DNA from: Eubacterium sp. | GTDB taxonomy: Bacteria; Bacillota; Clostridia; Oscillospirales; Acutalibacteraceae | Assembly (NCBI GenBank): GCA_017445905.1 | Contig: JAFSRX010000062.1 | Span: 1-64,000 of the forward strand | Length of the DNA: 64,000 nucleotides | Direction: 5' to 3' | Shown here: positions 52,838-61,878 of the stretch, piece by piece | Layout: every line of letters begins with the position of its first letter | Position numbering within the stretch: position 1 is the first letter of the stretch | Notes under the pieces: model-generated | What the model saw: only the letters and a program-made list of their open reading frames with translations | Told to the model about the DNA's origin: nothing | Databases searched by the model: none | Position numbers and translations under genes: made by a program

Positions 52838-53947
52838 ATGGTTAATGTTAACAGAATAATTGAAAATTTTAAATCAATAGTCTCTCTCGATAGCCCTTCC
52901 CACGATGAAAGGCTTGTTTGTGAGTACTTAAAAGATTATCTAAAAAAGCTCGGTATTGAAGCATATGAAGATAATTCGGGCGAAAAATCAGGCGGAACAA
53001 CCGGCAATCTCTACGCTTTTATTGAGGGCAATAAAAATCTTGAGCCCTTTGTTTTTTCTTCTCATATGGATACTGTTGAGCCGTCAAAAAACAAATGCGC
53101 GATTATCCATGAAAACGGAAAAATCACCTCGAAGGGCGATACTGTTTTAGGCTCGGATGATGTTGCGGGAATTGTTTCAATTCTTGAAGCGCTGACGGTT
53201 ATCAAAGAGAATAATTTATCCCACAGACCGATTGAGCTGCTTTTTACTGTCAGCGAGGAAACGCACTGCGGCGGAAGTTCATTTTTTGATTATTCAAAAC
53301 TGAAATCAAAGCAGGCATTTGTTTTTGATATGGATGGAGAAGTTGGCGGTGCCGCTTCAAAAGCGCCGACTATTTTATCATATGAAGCAAAGTTCATCGG
53401 TCAGAGCGCACACGCTGCGTTTGCTGCAAAAGAGGGAATTCACGCAATAAAGGCGGCTGCGCTAGCGGTTTCAAAAATCCCCTGCGGTGCGATAGCCGAG
53501 GAAATGACTGCCAATATTGGCGTTATTGAAGGCGGAAAAGCAACTAATATTGTTCCGGATTTATGCACGATAAAAGGCGAAATAAGAAGCTTTGATGATT
53601 CAAAGGTTTTAGCTTCCTTTAAAGGGGTTGAAGAAATCTGTAAATCCTCAGCAGAAGAACTCGGAGCAAGAGTTGAAATAAAGCACGAAATTGCGGTTAA
53701 AGCATTTAATGTTGATGAAAACAGCGAGGTTGCGAAGGTCTTTAAAAAATGCTGTGCAGCTCTTGGACTTTCGGGCGAGCTTTTTGAAACCTTCGGCGGC
53801 TCGGATAACAATGTTTTTGCTGAGCACGGCGTTGAAGGGCTTGTTGTTGCAACAGGCATGAACAACTGCCATTCAGTTGATGAATACACGAGTGTTGACC
53901 AGCTTGAAACAGCGGCGAGATTGGCACTTGAGTTGATGCTTAGCTGA
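52838..53947 (+). CDS. M20-family metallopeptidase (PepT-like)
   Basis: Zinc aminopeptidase or dipeptidase of the M20 family, 369 residues. Metal ligands and catalytic residues lie in FSSHMDTVEP, LGSDDVAGI, VSEETHCGGS and the dimerisation-domain His region GQSAHAAFAAKEGIHAI, with a terminal NCHSVDEYTS. The length and order suit the PepT/tripeptidase group. AGGCAGG lies eight bases before the ATG. It follows the ECF genes by 47 bases on the same strand but has no obvious functional link to vitamin transport. Confidence 0.9.
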   Translation: MVNVNRIIENFKSIVSLDSPSHDERLVCEYLKDYLKKLGIEAYEDNSGEKSGGTTGNLYAFIEGNKNLEPFVFSSHMDTVEPSKNKCAIIHENGKITSKGDTVLGSDDVAGIVSILEALTVIKENNLSHRPIELLFTVSEETHCGGSSFFDYSKLKSKQAFVFDMDGEVGGAASKAPTILSYEAKFIGQSAHAAFAAKEGIHAIKAAALAVSKIPCGAIAEEMTANIGVIEGGKATNIVPDLCTIKGEIRSFDDSKVLASFKGVEEICKSSAEELGARVEIKHEIAVKAFNVDENSEVAKVFKKCCAALGLSGELFETFGGSDNNVFAEHGVEGLVVATGMNNCHSVDEYTSVDQLETAARLALELMLS

Positions 53948-54008
53948 GTTTGGAGTGTGGAGAGTGGAGTGTGGAGTTTCGGGTCGCTTCACTCCGATTA
54001 TAAATAAG
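53946..54008 (+). repeat. Heptamer tract with tail module
   Basis: GAGTTTG, GAGTGTG, GAGAGTG, GAGTGTG, GAGTTTC (53946-53980) lead directly into GGGTCGCTTCACTCCGATTA. It starts at the M20 stop codon and ends at the ribosome binding site of the next gene. Confidence 0.75.
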
Positions 54009-54025
54009 AAAAAGGAGATATGAAA

Positions 54026-55051
54026 ATGCGAAATCACGAAGTAGTAACAGCACATAAATTGCTTGATGAAAACGGAAAACTCATCGAGCCCGGCTGGAGC
54101 AGAACTCTTATTCAGGAATATTCAAGAAAAGATATAAAAAAGCGCAAAACAAGAATTAAGGAGTGGGATTATTACTATATTATGAGTAATAAAAACTCTC
54201 TTGCGCTATGTCTTACCGTATCTGATTTAGGATATATCGGAATGCACAGCGTCAGCCTTGTTGACCTGAAATCGGCAATGGAAAAAACCGAGTCGGTTAT
54301 CATTCCTTTTCCTATGGGCAAAACAAAAATGCCGCCAACATCAAAAGAGGGCAATGTTATTTTTACTAATAACAAGCTAGGAATTGAGTTTTTGCATTTT
54401 GGAAAAGACAGAATTATTAAAATGAACTATCCCTCATTTAACGGCGGTAAGGGAATAAGATGCTATATAACTCTTAGCGACGAGCCGGAGGATTCAATGG
54501 TTATTGCAACTCCCTGGGATAACGATGAAACGGCATTTTATTATAATCAGAAAATAAACTGTTTCAGAGCATCGGGCAGAATTGAATACGACGGCGAAGT
54601 TTTCGAACTCGACCATGAGCAGGATTTTGCAGGACTTGACTGGGGACGCGGAGTCTGGACCTATGATAATTATTGGTACTGGGGCTCAGGCTCGGGTCAG
54701 GTTGACGGCGTACCCTTTGGCTTTAATATCGGCTATGGCTTTGGAAATACAAGCGCTGCCAGTGAAAATGTTATTTTCTATGACGGAAAAGCAAATAAGA
54801 TTGATGATGTAACCTTTAATATCAGCGAAAACTATATTGACCCGTGGACCTTCACATCAAGCGATGGCAGATTTGAAATGGAATTTGTTCCGATAATCGA
54901 CAGAGCGGCGGTTATAGATTTAAAAGCAATTATAACCGACCAACATCAGGTCTTCGGAAAAATGAGCGGATATGCAGTTCTTGATGACGGAAGAAAAATT
55001 GATATAAAGGATTTTCTGTGTTTTGCGGAGAAGGTGCATAATAAGTATTGA
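54026..55051 (+). CDS. DUF2804 family protein
   Basis: Protein of unknown function, 341 residues, matching the DUF2804 layout: N-terminal LLDENGKLIEPGWSR, a middle region HEQDFAGLDWGRGVWTYDNYWYW rich in aromatics, NIGYGFG, and a beta-rich C-terminus. No enzyme motif is evident; some relatives are lipocalin-like and may bind hydrophobic ligands. ATG 54026 is preferred over 54020 because GGAG is then eight bases away. The stop is followed one base later by the ATG of the FRG gene. Confidence 0.8.
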   Translation: MRNHEVVTAHKLLDENGKLIEPGWSRTLIQEYSRKDIKKRKTRIKEWDYYYIMSNKNSLALCLTVSDLGYIGMHSVSLVDLKSAMEKTESVIIPFPMGKTKMPPTSKEGNVIFTNNKLGIEFLHFGKDRIIKMNYPSFNGGKGIRCYITLSDEPEDSMVIATPWDNDETAFYYNQKINCFRASGRIEYDGEVFELDHEQDFAGLDWGRGVWTYDNYWYWGSGSGQVDGVPFGFNIGYGFGNTSAASENVIFYDGKANKIDDVTFNISENYIDPWTFTSSDGRFEMEFVPIIDRAAVIDLKAIITDQHQVFGKMSGYAVLDDGRKIDIKDFLCFAEKVHNKY

Positions 55052-55052
55052 T

Positions 55053-55982
55053 ATGAAAATAAATAAGATTATTAATGAGAGGCTTGAAAACGAGCTTGAT
55101 TTCGATTTCCACCTTGATAAAAGAAGAATAAATACACTTGAGGAATTGGAGAAAAATATTCTTGAACCGTATAATCAGGGTAAAAGAATTTTTTTCAGAG
55201 GAGAGAGGAAGGAGGATATAACCCGTCCTCTTCTCCCCTCAATTTTCAGAGATAAAGAATTTCTCTTTGAAAACAAAAACCGCGTTAATCTTGTAAACTC
55301 TCAGTTTCTATATTCCTTTTATTCAAAATTCGGTAATTTCACAGAGCTTTATGAGAAAATACTGGGAAGCGCAGACACAAACAATATGTATTCGTTTCTT
55401 GCGTTTTCACAGCATTATCTCGGAATAAGTCCGCTTATTGATTTTTCAAAAAGTCCCTATGCAGCGCTTTCGTTTGCGCTAAAAGACAGAGAAGAATACT
55501 CCGAGGATGTTTTGCTCTACACTCTTGAAATTAAAAACGACGAGGACTATACAAAATCGCTTGATGTTGCAAATTACTGGATAAAGAATTATTCAGTTCT
55601 TGTTTTCAGGGATGTTTCAAAAATTGATTTTCAAAAGCCGCTTGAAGCCTTTGAGGATTATAAAAAGATTGTTGAAAACAACAGGGGAAGGGGCAATCTC
55701 TTTGAAATGAATACTCCAAGCGCAAAGCTTATTGATGTTCCAACTAATGATTTAATGCGTTATCAGCAGGGCGTTTTTCTTCTTCTCGATGATTTTTCTC
55801 TTATGGGGAAAAGTTATCTTACCAAGAAAATCAGAGATGAGTTCATAGTTAAAAAATGGATAATCAATAAGGAAATATGCCCCAAAATTCTCGATATGCT
55901 CCTTGAAGAAAATCCCTACTATGCCTATAAATATATAACTAATCTTAACCTTATAGCAGAAAAAGTAAAAAAAGATATTTAA
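55053..55982 (+). CDS. FRG-domain protein
   Basis: The 309 residues carry an FRG domain: FFRGERKE near residue 38, then LLPSIFRDK, FLAFSQHYLGISPLIDFSKSPYAALSFAL and FLLLDDFS. The domain occurs in phage-related and some defence-associated proteins; its biochemical role is unproven, though an ADP-ribosyltransferase-like fold has been suggested for relatives. The ATG lies one base after the DUF2804 stop with no good ribosome binding site, so translation probably depends on coupling. A terminator follows. Confidence 0.8.
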   Translation: MKINKIINERLENELDFDFHLDKRRINTLEELEKNILEPYNQGKRIFFRGERKEDITRPLLPSIFRDKEFLFENKNRVNLVNSQFLYSFYSKFGNFTELYEKILGSADTNNMYSFLAFSQHYLGISPLIDFSKSPYAALSFALKDREEYSEDVLLYTLEIKNDEDYTKSLDVANYWIKNYSVLVFRDVSKIDFQKPLEAFEDYKKIVENNRGRGNLFEMNTPSAKLIDVPTNDLMRYQQGVFLLLDDFSLMGKSYLTKKIRDEFIVKKWIINKEICPKILDMLLEENPYYAYKYITNLNLIAEKVKKDI

Positions 55983-55984
55983 AT

Positions 55985-56022
55985 TTGCGGGAGATATTCT
56001 GTTTCTCCCGCAATATTTTTTC
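55985..56022 (+). terminator. Terminator after the FRG gene
   Basis: TTGCGGGAGA pairs with TCTCCCGCAA, followed by TATTTTTTC. Confidence 0.85.
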
Positions 56023-56051
56023 TTGACAATTGACAAATATGGCTATATATT
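56023..56051 (+). promoter_or_regulatory. Promoter of the Na/Pi cotransporter gene
   Basis: TTGACA (56023-56028), 17 bases, TATATT (56046-56051); a second TTGACA at 56030 overlaps. Confidence 0.7.
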
Positions 56052-56111
56052 ATATTTGAGGTAAATTGGCAAATTAAATTAAATACCTTATCTGAAAAAA
56101 CGGAGAATTAT

Positions 56112-57746
56112 ATGAGTGTTGTTAATATAATCAATCTTCTTGGAGGTCTGGGTCTGTTTCTCTTCGGAATGAAATATATGAGCGAAGGTCTTAACCAGGT
56201 CGCAGGAAGCAAAATGAAAAATCTGCTTGAGAAGCTGACCAGAAATCGCTTTAAAGGCTTTTTGCTTGGCGTTTTAGTAACAGCAGTTATTCAGTCATCT
56301 TCGGCAACAACCGTTATGCTGATGGGATTTCTCAATGCAGGAATAATGGATCTTGCTCAGGCAACAGGAGTTATCATTGGTGCAAATATCGGAACAACTG
56401 TAACCGCTGTTCTTATTGCGATTGACGTATCGGCTATTGCGCCCATATGTATTGTTATCGGAGCCGGAATGGCGCTCTTTGCAAAAAAGCAAAAGCAGAA
56501 ATACATAGGTCAAATAATTCTTGGTTTCGGTATTTTGTTCTTCGGGCTCAAATATATGAGCGGCGAAAATGCAATGGGAGTGCTTAAAACAAACGAAGCC
56601 TTCCAGAACTTTATAACAAGCTTCAATAATCCGCTTATTGGAATACTAATCGGAATGTTATTCTGTGCGATTTTGCAGTCTTCAAGCGCTGCAATCGGTG
56701 TTTTGCAGGTTCTTGCACTTAGCGGAGGAGTTCCGATCAACCTTGCGATATTTCTTATTATCGGTATTGAAATCGGTTCGGTAACGCCTCTCGTTCTATC
56801 CTCTCTCGGAGCAAAAACAAATGCAAAAAGAGCTGCTTTTGTTTATTTCGTTTTCAATGTAGTTCCCGTTATTTATCTTCCGCTTGCATATTGCGAACCG
56901 TTTTTGAATTTCATCAATAAAATCGGCGCAAACGGTTCAGTTGAGGTTGCAGCTTGCCATATTATATTTAAGATTGCAACAGCACTCATTCTTCTTCCGT
57001 TTGTTCCTCAGATTGTTAAGCTATCTGAATTTGTTGTTAAATCTAAGGAACACGAAAGCGTTCTTCGCTTTATGTTTATCGATAAAAGGATAACCGAAAA
57101 CACAACGGCAACAGTTCTTCAGATAGGTTCCGAGGTTGAAAGAATGGCAAAAGTTGTTCGTAACAATTTCGTTCTTGCCTGTGAGGGATATCTCAGTAAA
57201 TCACTTGAAAACGAGCAGGAGATAAGAGATAATGAAGAGCTGATAAACTGGCTTAATCATAATATCTCAGACTTTATGGTAACCGTTTGTTCGGGCGAAA
57301 TAGCTGCTGAGGATTCTGAATATGTCGGAAAGCTCTTCCATGTTATAACCGACCTTGAAAGAATCGGTGACCATGCTGAAAACATACTTAACAGAACAAA
57401 GGTTATTCAGGAGAGCGAGCTTGATTTTTCTGAAGATAGTATGAAAGAAATTAAAAAGCTCTATGAAACTGTTCTTGAACTTCTTGATCGAGCTATAGGA
57501 TGTTTTGTTAACAAAAAGTTCTCTGATTTCGAGGAACACGAACTTCATAATCTTGAAAATACTATTGATAAACTCACTCTTGAAGCTCAGGATAATCATG
57601 TTCAGCGTCTTAAAGAGAAAAAATGCCACACCTCGTCGGGTGTTGTTTATACAAAGCTTCTTCAGGACCTTGAACGAGTCGGCGACCATGCCTACAATAT
57701 CGCCTGGGCAGCTAGAAAAGATAAAAACTTAATAAGACAAATATAA
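56112..57746 (+). CDS. Na/Pi cotransporter family protein with PhoU-like domain
   Basis: Sodium-dependent phosphate transporter of the NptA/PNaS family, 544 residues. Two inverted membrane repeats each contain the QSSS motif: VIQSSSATTVMLMG and ILQSSSAAIGVLQ. The C-terminal cytoplasmic half is a PhoU-like helical domain with two DLERIGDHAEN/DLERVGDHAYN repeats that bind metal clusters. GGAG precedes the ATG. It is monocistronic with its own promoter and terminator. Whether it imports phosphate or exports excess phosphate is not decided by sequence. Confidence 0.93.
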   Translation: MSVVNIINLLGGLGLFLFGMKYMSEGLNQVAGSKMKNLLEKLTRNRFKGFLLGVLVTAVIQSSSATTVMLMGFLNAGIMDLAQATGVIIGANIGTTVTAVLIAIDVSAIAPICIVIGAGMALFAKKQKQKYIGQIILGFGILFFGLKYMSGENAMGVLKTNEAFQNFITSFNNPLIGILIGMLFCAILQSSSAAIGVLQVLALSGGVPINLAIFLIIGIEIGSVTPLVLSSLGAKTNAKRAAFVYFVFNVVPVIYLPLAYCEPFLNFINKIGANGSVEVAACHIIFKIATALILLPFVPQIVKLSEFVVKSKEHESVLRFMFIDKRITENTTATVLQIGSEVERMAKVVRNNFVLACEGYLSKSLENEQEIRDNEELINWLNHNISDFMVTVCSGEIAAEDSEYVGKLFHVITDLERIGDHAENILNRTKVIQESELDFSEDSMKEIKKLYETVLELLDRAIGCFVNKKFSDFEEHELHNLENTIDKLTLEAQDNHVQRLKEKKCHTSSGVVYTKLLQDLERVGDHAYNIAWAARKDKNLIRQI

Positions 57747-57783
57747 AAAAGACTGCATCGGGCGCTCGTCATAAAGAAGTTTT

Positions 57784-57826
57784 ACAGACTGAAAGAGTAT
57801 GTTCTCTTTCGGTCTGTTTTCATTTT
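57784..57826 (+). terminator. Na/Pi gene terminator
   Basis: A 14-bp stem (ACAGACTGAAAGAG with CTCTTTCGGTCTGT, one G-T pair), loop TATGTT, then TTTCATTTT. Confidence 0.85.
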
Positions 57827-57912
57827 ACGGATTTGGCAGTACAAATCCTATGCTCGCTACAGTCTATGACATAGTTCTTGACTATCAATCGCATAAATGT
57901 TAGAATAATGTT

Positions 57913-58028
57913 GCCAAACCAATTTAATATTTTTCGATACCATGGGTACGCTATTTTTATCTATTAGATAAAAATGCATGCTCCTAAATTCTCGTACTTG
58001 TGGTATTGAGTAATTAAATTGGTTTGGC
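57913..58028. mobile_element. 116-bp foldback element
   Basis: Perfect 16-base inverted ends GCCAAACCAATTTAAT and ATTAAATTGGTTTGGC enclose a second nested pair, ATACCA-GTACG with CGTAC-TGGTAT, and a central 9-bp hairpin TTTTTATCT-ATT-AGATAAAAA. No coding potential. Either a small non-autonomous element or a structured RNA. Confidence 0.6.
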
Positions 58029-58051
58029 GACTGTTGGAGTTATGTGTTTTT

Positions 58052-58077
58052 TGTGCGTAGCTTCTGCTACGCATTTT
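58052..58077 (+). terminator. Hairpin with T-run upstream of the TPM gene
   Basis: TGCGTAGC-TTCT-GCTACGCA followed by TTTTTT, 22 bases before the TPM start codon; it would stop transcripts entering from the foldback region. Confidence 0.8.
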
Positions 58078-58099
58078 TTATTTGAAGAAGGGACAATTG

Positions 58100-59056
58100 A
58101 TGAAAAGAATAATTGCAGCAATAGTTTTTATATCTATATTTCTTTCTGTATCAGCCTGTACAAAAACAGAAACAAAGAACATTGGCAAAACTCTCACTAC
58201 GACAGAAATCAATTCTTTAATTACTACCACTGAAACAACAACGCAAAAGTTTATAACAAAGTCAAAATATCTTATAGATAATGCAAATCTATTAACGGAT
58301 AAAGAAAAACACTTAATAATAACAGATTTGGATGATATTCGAAGCAACATTCAGTTTGATACGGCTATTTTGACTACAGAATCATTTGACAGTAAAGTTG
58401 TCGACGACTATGCAGCGAATTACTTTGAAAAAGCGGGATATGGTTATGGTGAAAACAAAGACGGTTGTCTCTTGATAATTAATAAAACTGACAGAGAATG
58501 GTATCTCTATACAAACGGTTTTGGAACAACGGCAATCAGCGATGATTATGGTATTGACTATATTTCAGAGAAGTTTTTACCGCAACTAAAGAATAATAAA
58601 TACGGTGACGCTATTCTTACATTTGTTAACTATGTGAAAGAATTTGTTACTCAAGCAAATTACGGAGAACCTTACAGCGACAGAAATCCATATAGTGATG
58701 TTAGAGAGGAAATAGAAACCCCGACAAAAGGCAGTAAGACAACAAATAGGGCAACTACTGCATATGTGGATAATTATGCCGGCATATATACTGATTTAGA
58801 AGCAAACGTTTGGTATCAATACAAACAGTATCCTTACCTTAAAATATATAATACTGTTGTAAAGGACTGTGATACCAATAGCTATAATAATTCTTGCAGT
58901 GTAACGCATTATCCTGTGTGCTGTGTTTGTCACATATCTTCTAATTATCCAAAGCATACTGCCGTGCAGTTTGATAGTACGGTTGAAGAAAAATATTATT
59001 GCTCTAACTGTGGCGCAACAACATATGTTGAATTAAAACTAAATGAATTATTATAA
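58100..59056 (+). CDS. TPM-domain lipoprotein with cysteine-rich C-terminus
   Basis: Exported lipoprotein, 318 residues. The signal sequence ends at a lipobox VSAC (Cys about 20). A threonine-rich linker precedes a TPM domain (about residues 55-190): YLIDNANLLTDKEKHLI, TAILTTESFDS and GCLLIINKTDREWYLYTNG. TPM domains occur in envelope proteins and in phosphatase-like or repair factors. The C-terminus has clustered cysteines (VCCVCH...CSNCGATT) that look like a zinc site. ATG 58100 is chosen since AAGGGA lies seven bases upstream. It lies 21 bases before the large secreted protein gene. Confidence 0.82.
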   Translation: MKRIIAAIVFISIFLSVSACTKTETKNIGKTLTTTEINSLITTTETTTQKFITKSKYLIDNANLLTDKEKHLIITDLDDIRSNIQFDTAILTTESFDSKVVDDYAANYFEKAGYGYGENKDGCLLIINKTDREWYLYTNGFGTTAISDDYGIDYISEKFLPQLKNNKYGDAILTFVNYVKEFVTQANYGEPYSDRNPYSDVREEIETPTKGSKTTNRATTAYVDNYAGIYTDLEANVWYQYKQYPYLKIYNTVVKDCDTNSYNNSCSVTHYPVCCVCHISSNYPKHTAVQFDSTVEEKYYCSNCGATTYVELKLNELL

Positions 59057-59077
59057 TTTATGAAAGGATGATAAAAT

Positions 59078-61702
59078 ATGAAAAAGAAATTATGCATTTT
59101 TATTTCGGCGGTACTGATATTTGTTTCAATGCCCACTATAGCGTTTGCTGATGATTACAGCGATGCAACGCCCGTAGGTGACAAATACGCGTTTGCTGCA
59201 ATGGCAGAAAATCCCAACGGTAACTATTACCTTACAGATGATATTATATTTACAGCAAACGATTTTAAATATAAAGGAGACTTTTTCAATGACGGCAACT
59301 ATTTTAAAGCAATAGATACCTTCAGAGGAACGCTTGACGGGTGCGGTCACACAGTGAGCGGTCTAAAAGGTGATAGTGCCATAACTAAAACAAATTTCGG
59401 CACGGTTAAAAATATCTTACTGAAAAACTGTACTTTTTCTTCAGGTGCAATTTGCTATGAAAATAAGTATTCCATATCAAATTGCAAGCTTGAATCAAGC
59501 ACATCAGTTAAATTAACAGAATTAAATTATGGAGATATTGAGTATTGCTTTTCAAACGATAATAATTGCGGAATATGTGGTACAAACTATGCGAATATTT
59601 CTTACTGCATTAACAACACCGACTTAACTGAGGGTGGCGGAATAGCAAACGACAATTACGGGAGTATCTCATACTGTATAAATAACGGAGATATTTTATC
59701 AAATTCGAGTGAAGTTGGCGGTATTTGCGGCAGTAATACAAGCCCTGATTACGGAGAAACCGGAAGCAGCGCAAGTGTTAATTACTGTATTAACAATGGC
59801 CAAATCAAAGGTGAAAGAGCTGTTGGTGGTATCTGCGGTGTGACATGGTACGGAAGTATTACAAATTGTCTGAATACTGCAACTGTATCAGCAACAACAG
59901 GGTTAAGCAATATTAGAGGTCCGCAATACTGGTCGTCCGGTATTTCTGAGTTACAATACAACGCCAAGACAATATGTTGTATTAATATCGGTTCGGTCAA
60001 TTCGGGTAATGGGGCTGCAGTTTCACTTGTAAGAGATTATCAAACAGGCAGTATAAATGAAGGTTTTTATTTATCAAACACCGGCAAAGTAAGCGACAAC
60101 ACGACTTCTACAGCCGTTTCATCAAGTAATCTTTCAAACGAAAACTCCTTTCCAAGTTTAGATTTTGATAATGATTGGGAAATTTCCGATAGTAAGCCTA
60201 CATTGAAATTTACTAAGCAAAAAATAATTGGCGCAAGCATTTATTCACAACCTATAAAACTATACTATGACATTGATGAATCGTTTGATTCTTCAGGCTT
60301 AAGTGTTATTGTATATGATAATTTAGGTAACTGGGAAAATAATGAAGAGTATGAAGTCAGCGGTTACACAGGTAAATTTGGGATAAATAAAATAAGCGTT
60401 ACAGCACAAGGGTATAACAATAAGTTTAATGTATTTGTGCAGGACAAAATTGAAAACTGCACCATTGAACCACTTGCACCTATAACAGTAACAGGTAAAG
60501 CAATTGAGCCAATACCAAATATTATTTCACCAAGAGGTGATTTGCTTGAGTATGGGAAAGATTTCCTTCTTGATTATGAAAACAACAACAATATTGGGGT
60601 TGCAAAGATTATCATTAAAGGAATCGGATTATATAAAGGTTCTGCATATACTGAATTTTTGATTACACCTGAAAAGCGACTTGAAATAGTTAATGTGCCA
60701 GATAAGTATTACTATACATATGGCGATAAGGTTGACGCTACAGGACTTGTTGTCCGTAAATTTACCGATGATGGATTATGGCATATTATAGAAACCTATG
60801 AATTATCTGGCTATACGGGAGAACTTGGTAAAAATAATATAACAGTTTCAAGCGATGGATTTGAAAACCAGTTTGAAGTTTTTGTTCAGGAATATATTTA
60901 TAATACCAACATAAAGCTTACTAAAGAGACTTTAGTTTCTAACGGCAAACAACTCGCTCCCGCTGTAATAGTTACTACCGATGACAAAGTGTATCTCGAA
61001 CAGGGCAAGGACTATACATTGTCATATAATGACAATGTATATCCGGGTGTTGCAAGAGTAACAATCAGCGGAATAAACAATTATAAAGGCTCTGCCGTTA
61101 AAACTTTTATTATTACTCCGGCACAAACAACAGGATTATGTGCCAAAGACCGGAAAGAACAAAGCATAATGCTTGCGTGGAACAAGCAGGCAGGAGTTGA
61201 CGGCTATTGCGTTGAAAAATATAATGAAAAAACTAAAAAGTACAGTTCATATAAAACAGTCACGACAAATTCGTTAACCGTTACAGCCTTGACTCCGGCA
61301 ACTAACTACAAGTTCCGAGTACGCTCGTACAAGGTAATTGACGGCAAACTGTATTATGGTCAATATAGTAGTGTGCTTAGTACAAAGACCGCAGCTGTAA
61401 AAGTAAGTTCAACTTCTATTTCGTCAGTGAAAGCCAAGACTGCGGCATTTACTGCAAAGTGGAAAAAACAGTCGAGTGTTAACGGATATCAACTTCAGTA
61501 TTCAACTTCAAGCAGTTTCAAATCAGCTAAAACATTAACCATATCTAAGAACGGATCCACAACTACTACTGTCAAAAAGTTAAAAGGCGGCAAGAAGTAT
61601 TATGTTCGTATCCGTTGCTATAGAACTGTTGGCGGTAAAAAATACTACTCTTCATGGTCTAAGAAAAAAACCGTGAAGGTCAAAGCAAAGAATAAGTTTT
61701 AG
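59078..61702 (+). CDS. Large secreted repeat protein (GLUG-like, Ig-like, Fn3)
   Basis: Exported surface or matrix protein, 874 residues. The signal peptide (KKKLCIFISAVLIFVSMPTI) is cleaved probably after AFA. Residues about 75-280 are GLUG/beta-helix-like repeats with NYGxIxYCINNG and VGGICG patterns. Two similar Ig-like units follow (SGYTGKFGINKISVT and SGYTGELGKNNITVS, each ending GYNNKFNVFVQ/GFENQFEVFVQ), alternating with YKGSAxxxFxITP modules. Two fibronectin type III domains (about 690-870) end in a lysine-rich tail. No LPXTG anchor is present. GAAAGGATG precedes the ATG. It is probably an adhesin or substrate-binding protein. Confidence 0.85.
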   Translation: MKKKLCIFISAVLIFVSMPTIAFADDYSDATPVGDKYAFAAMAENPNGNYYLTDDIIFTANDFKYKGDFFNDGNYFKAIDTFRGTLDGCGHTVSGLKGDSAITKTNFGTVKNILLKNCTFSSGAICYENKYSISNCKLESSTSVKLTELNYGDIEYCFSNDNNCGICGTNYANISYCINNTDLTEGGGIANDNYGSISYCINNGDILSNSSEVGGICGSNTSPDYGETGSSASVNYCINNGQIKGERAVGGICGVTWYGSITNCLNTATVSATTGLSNIRGPQYWSSGISELQYNAKTICCINIGSVNSGNGAAVSLVRDYQTGSINEGFYLSNTGKVSDNTTSTAVSSSNLSNENSFPSLDFDNDWEISDSKPTLKFTKQKIIGASIYSQPIKLYYDIDESFDSSGLSVIVYDNLGNWENNEEYEVSGYTGKFGINKISVTAQGYNNKFNVFVQDKIENCTIEPLAPITVTGKAIEPIPNIISPRGDLLEYGKDFLLDYENNNNIGVAKIIIKGIGLYKGSAYTEFLITPEKRLEIVNVPDKYYYTYGDKVDATGLVVRKFTDDGLWHIIETYELSGYTGELGKNNITVSSDGFENQFEVFVQEYIYNTNIKLTKETLVSNGKQLAPAVIVTTDDKVYLEQGKDYTLSYNDNVYPGVARVTISGINNYKGSAVKTFIITPAQTTGLCAKDRKEQSIMLAWNKQAGVDGYCVEKYNEKTKKYSSYKTVTTNSLTVTALTPATNYKFRVRSYKVIDGKLYYGQYSSVLSTKTAAVKVSSTSISSVKAKTAAFTAKWKKQSSVNGYQLQYSTSSSFKSAKTLTISKNGSTTTTVKKLKGGKKYYVRIRCYRTVGGKKYYSSWSKKKTVKVKAKNKF

Positions 61703-61781
61703 CCAAAAAGAGATGACGACCTATAAATTGTAAGGAAATACTATTGCAGTAACCATTAAAACAAATAGAAAATTAAAAAAC

Positions 61782-61804
61782 GAGCACGGCGACTTGCCGT
61801 GCTC
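61782..61804 (+). terminator. Terminator downstream of the secreted protein gene
   Basis: GAGCACGGC-GACTT-GCCGTGCTC, a perfect 9-bp stem with a weak T-rich tail. Confidence 0.65.
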
Positions 61805-61846
61805 TAACTTCTTTATGAAGGACTCCCCATTGCAGTCTTTTTTGTT

Positions 61847-61867
61847 GCCGGTAGCCGGTTGCCAGTC
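61847..61867 (+). repeat. Heptamer tandem repeat tract (GCCGGTA type)
   Basis: GCCGGTA, GCCGGTT, GCCAGTC in register; almost the same unit as the tract at 3739, and both are followed by a GTACC sequence. Confidence 0.65.
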
Positions 61868-61878
61868 ACGTACCACGT

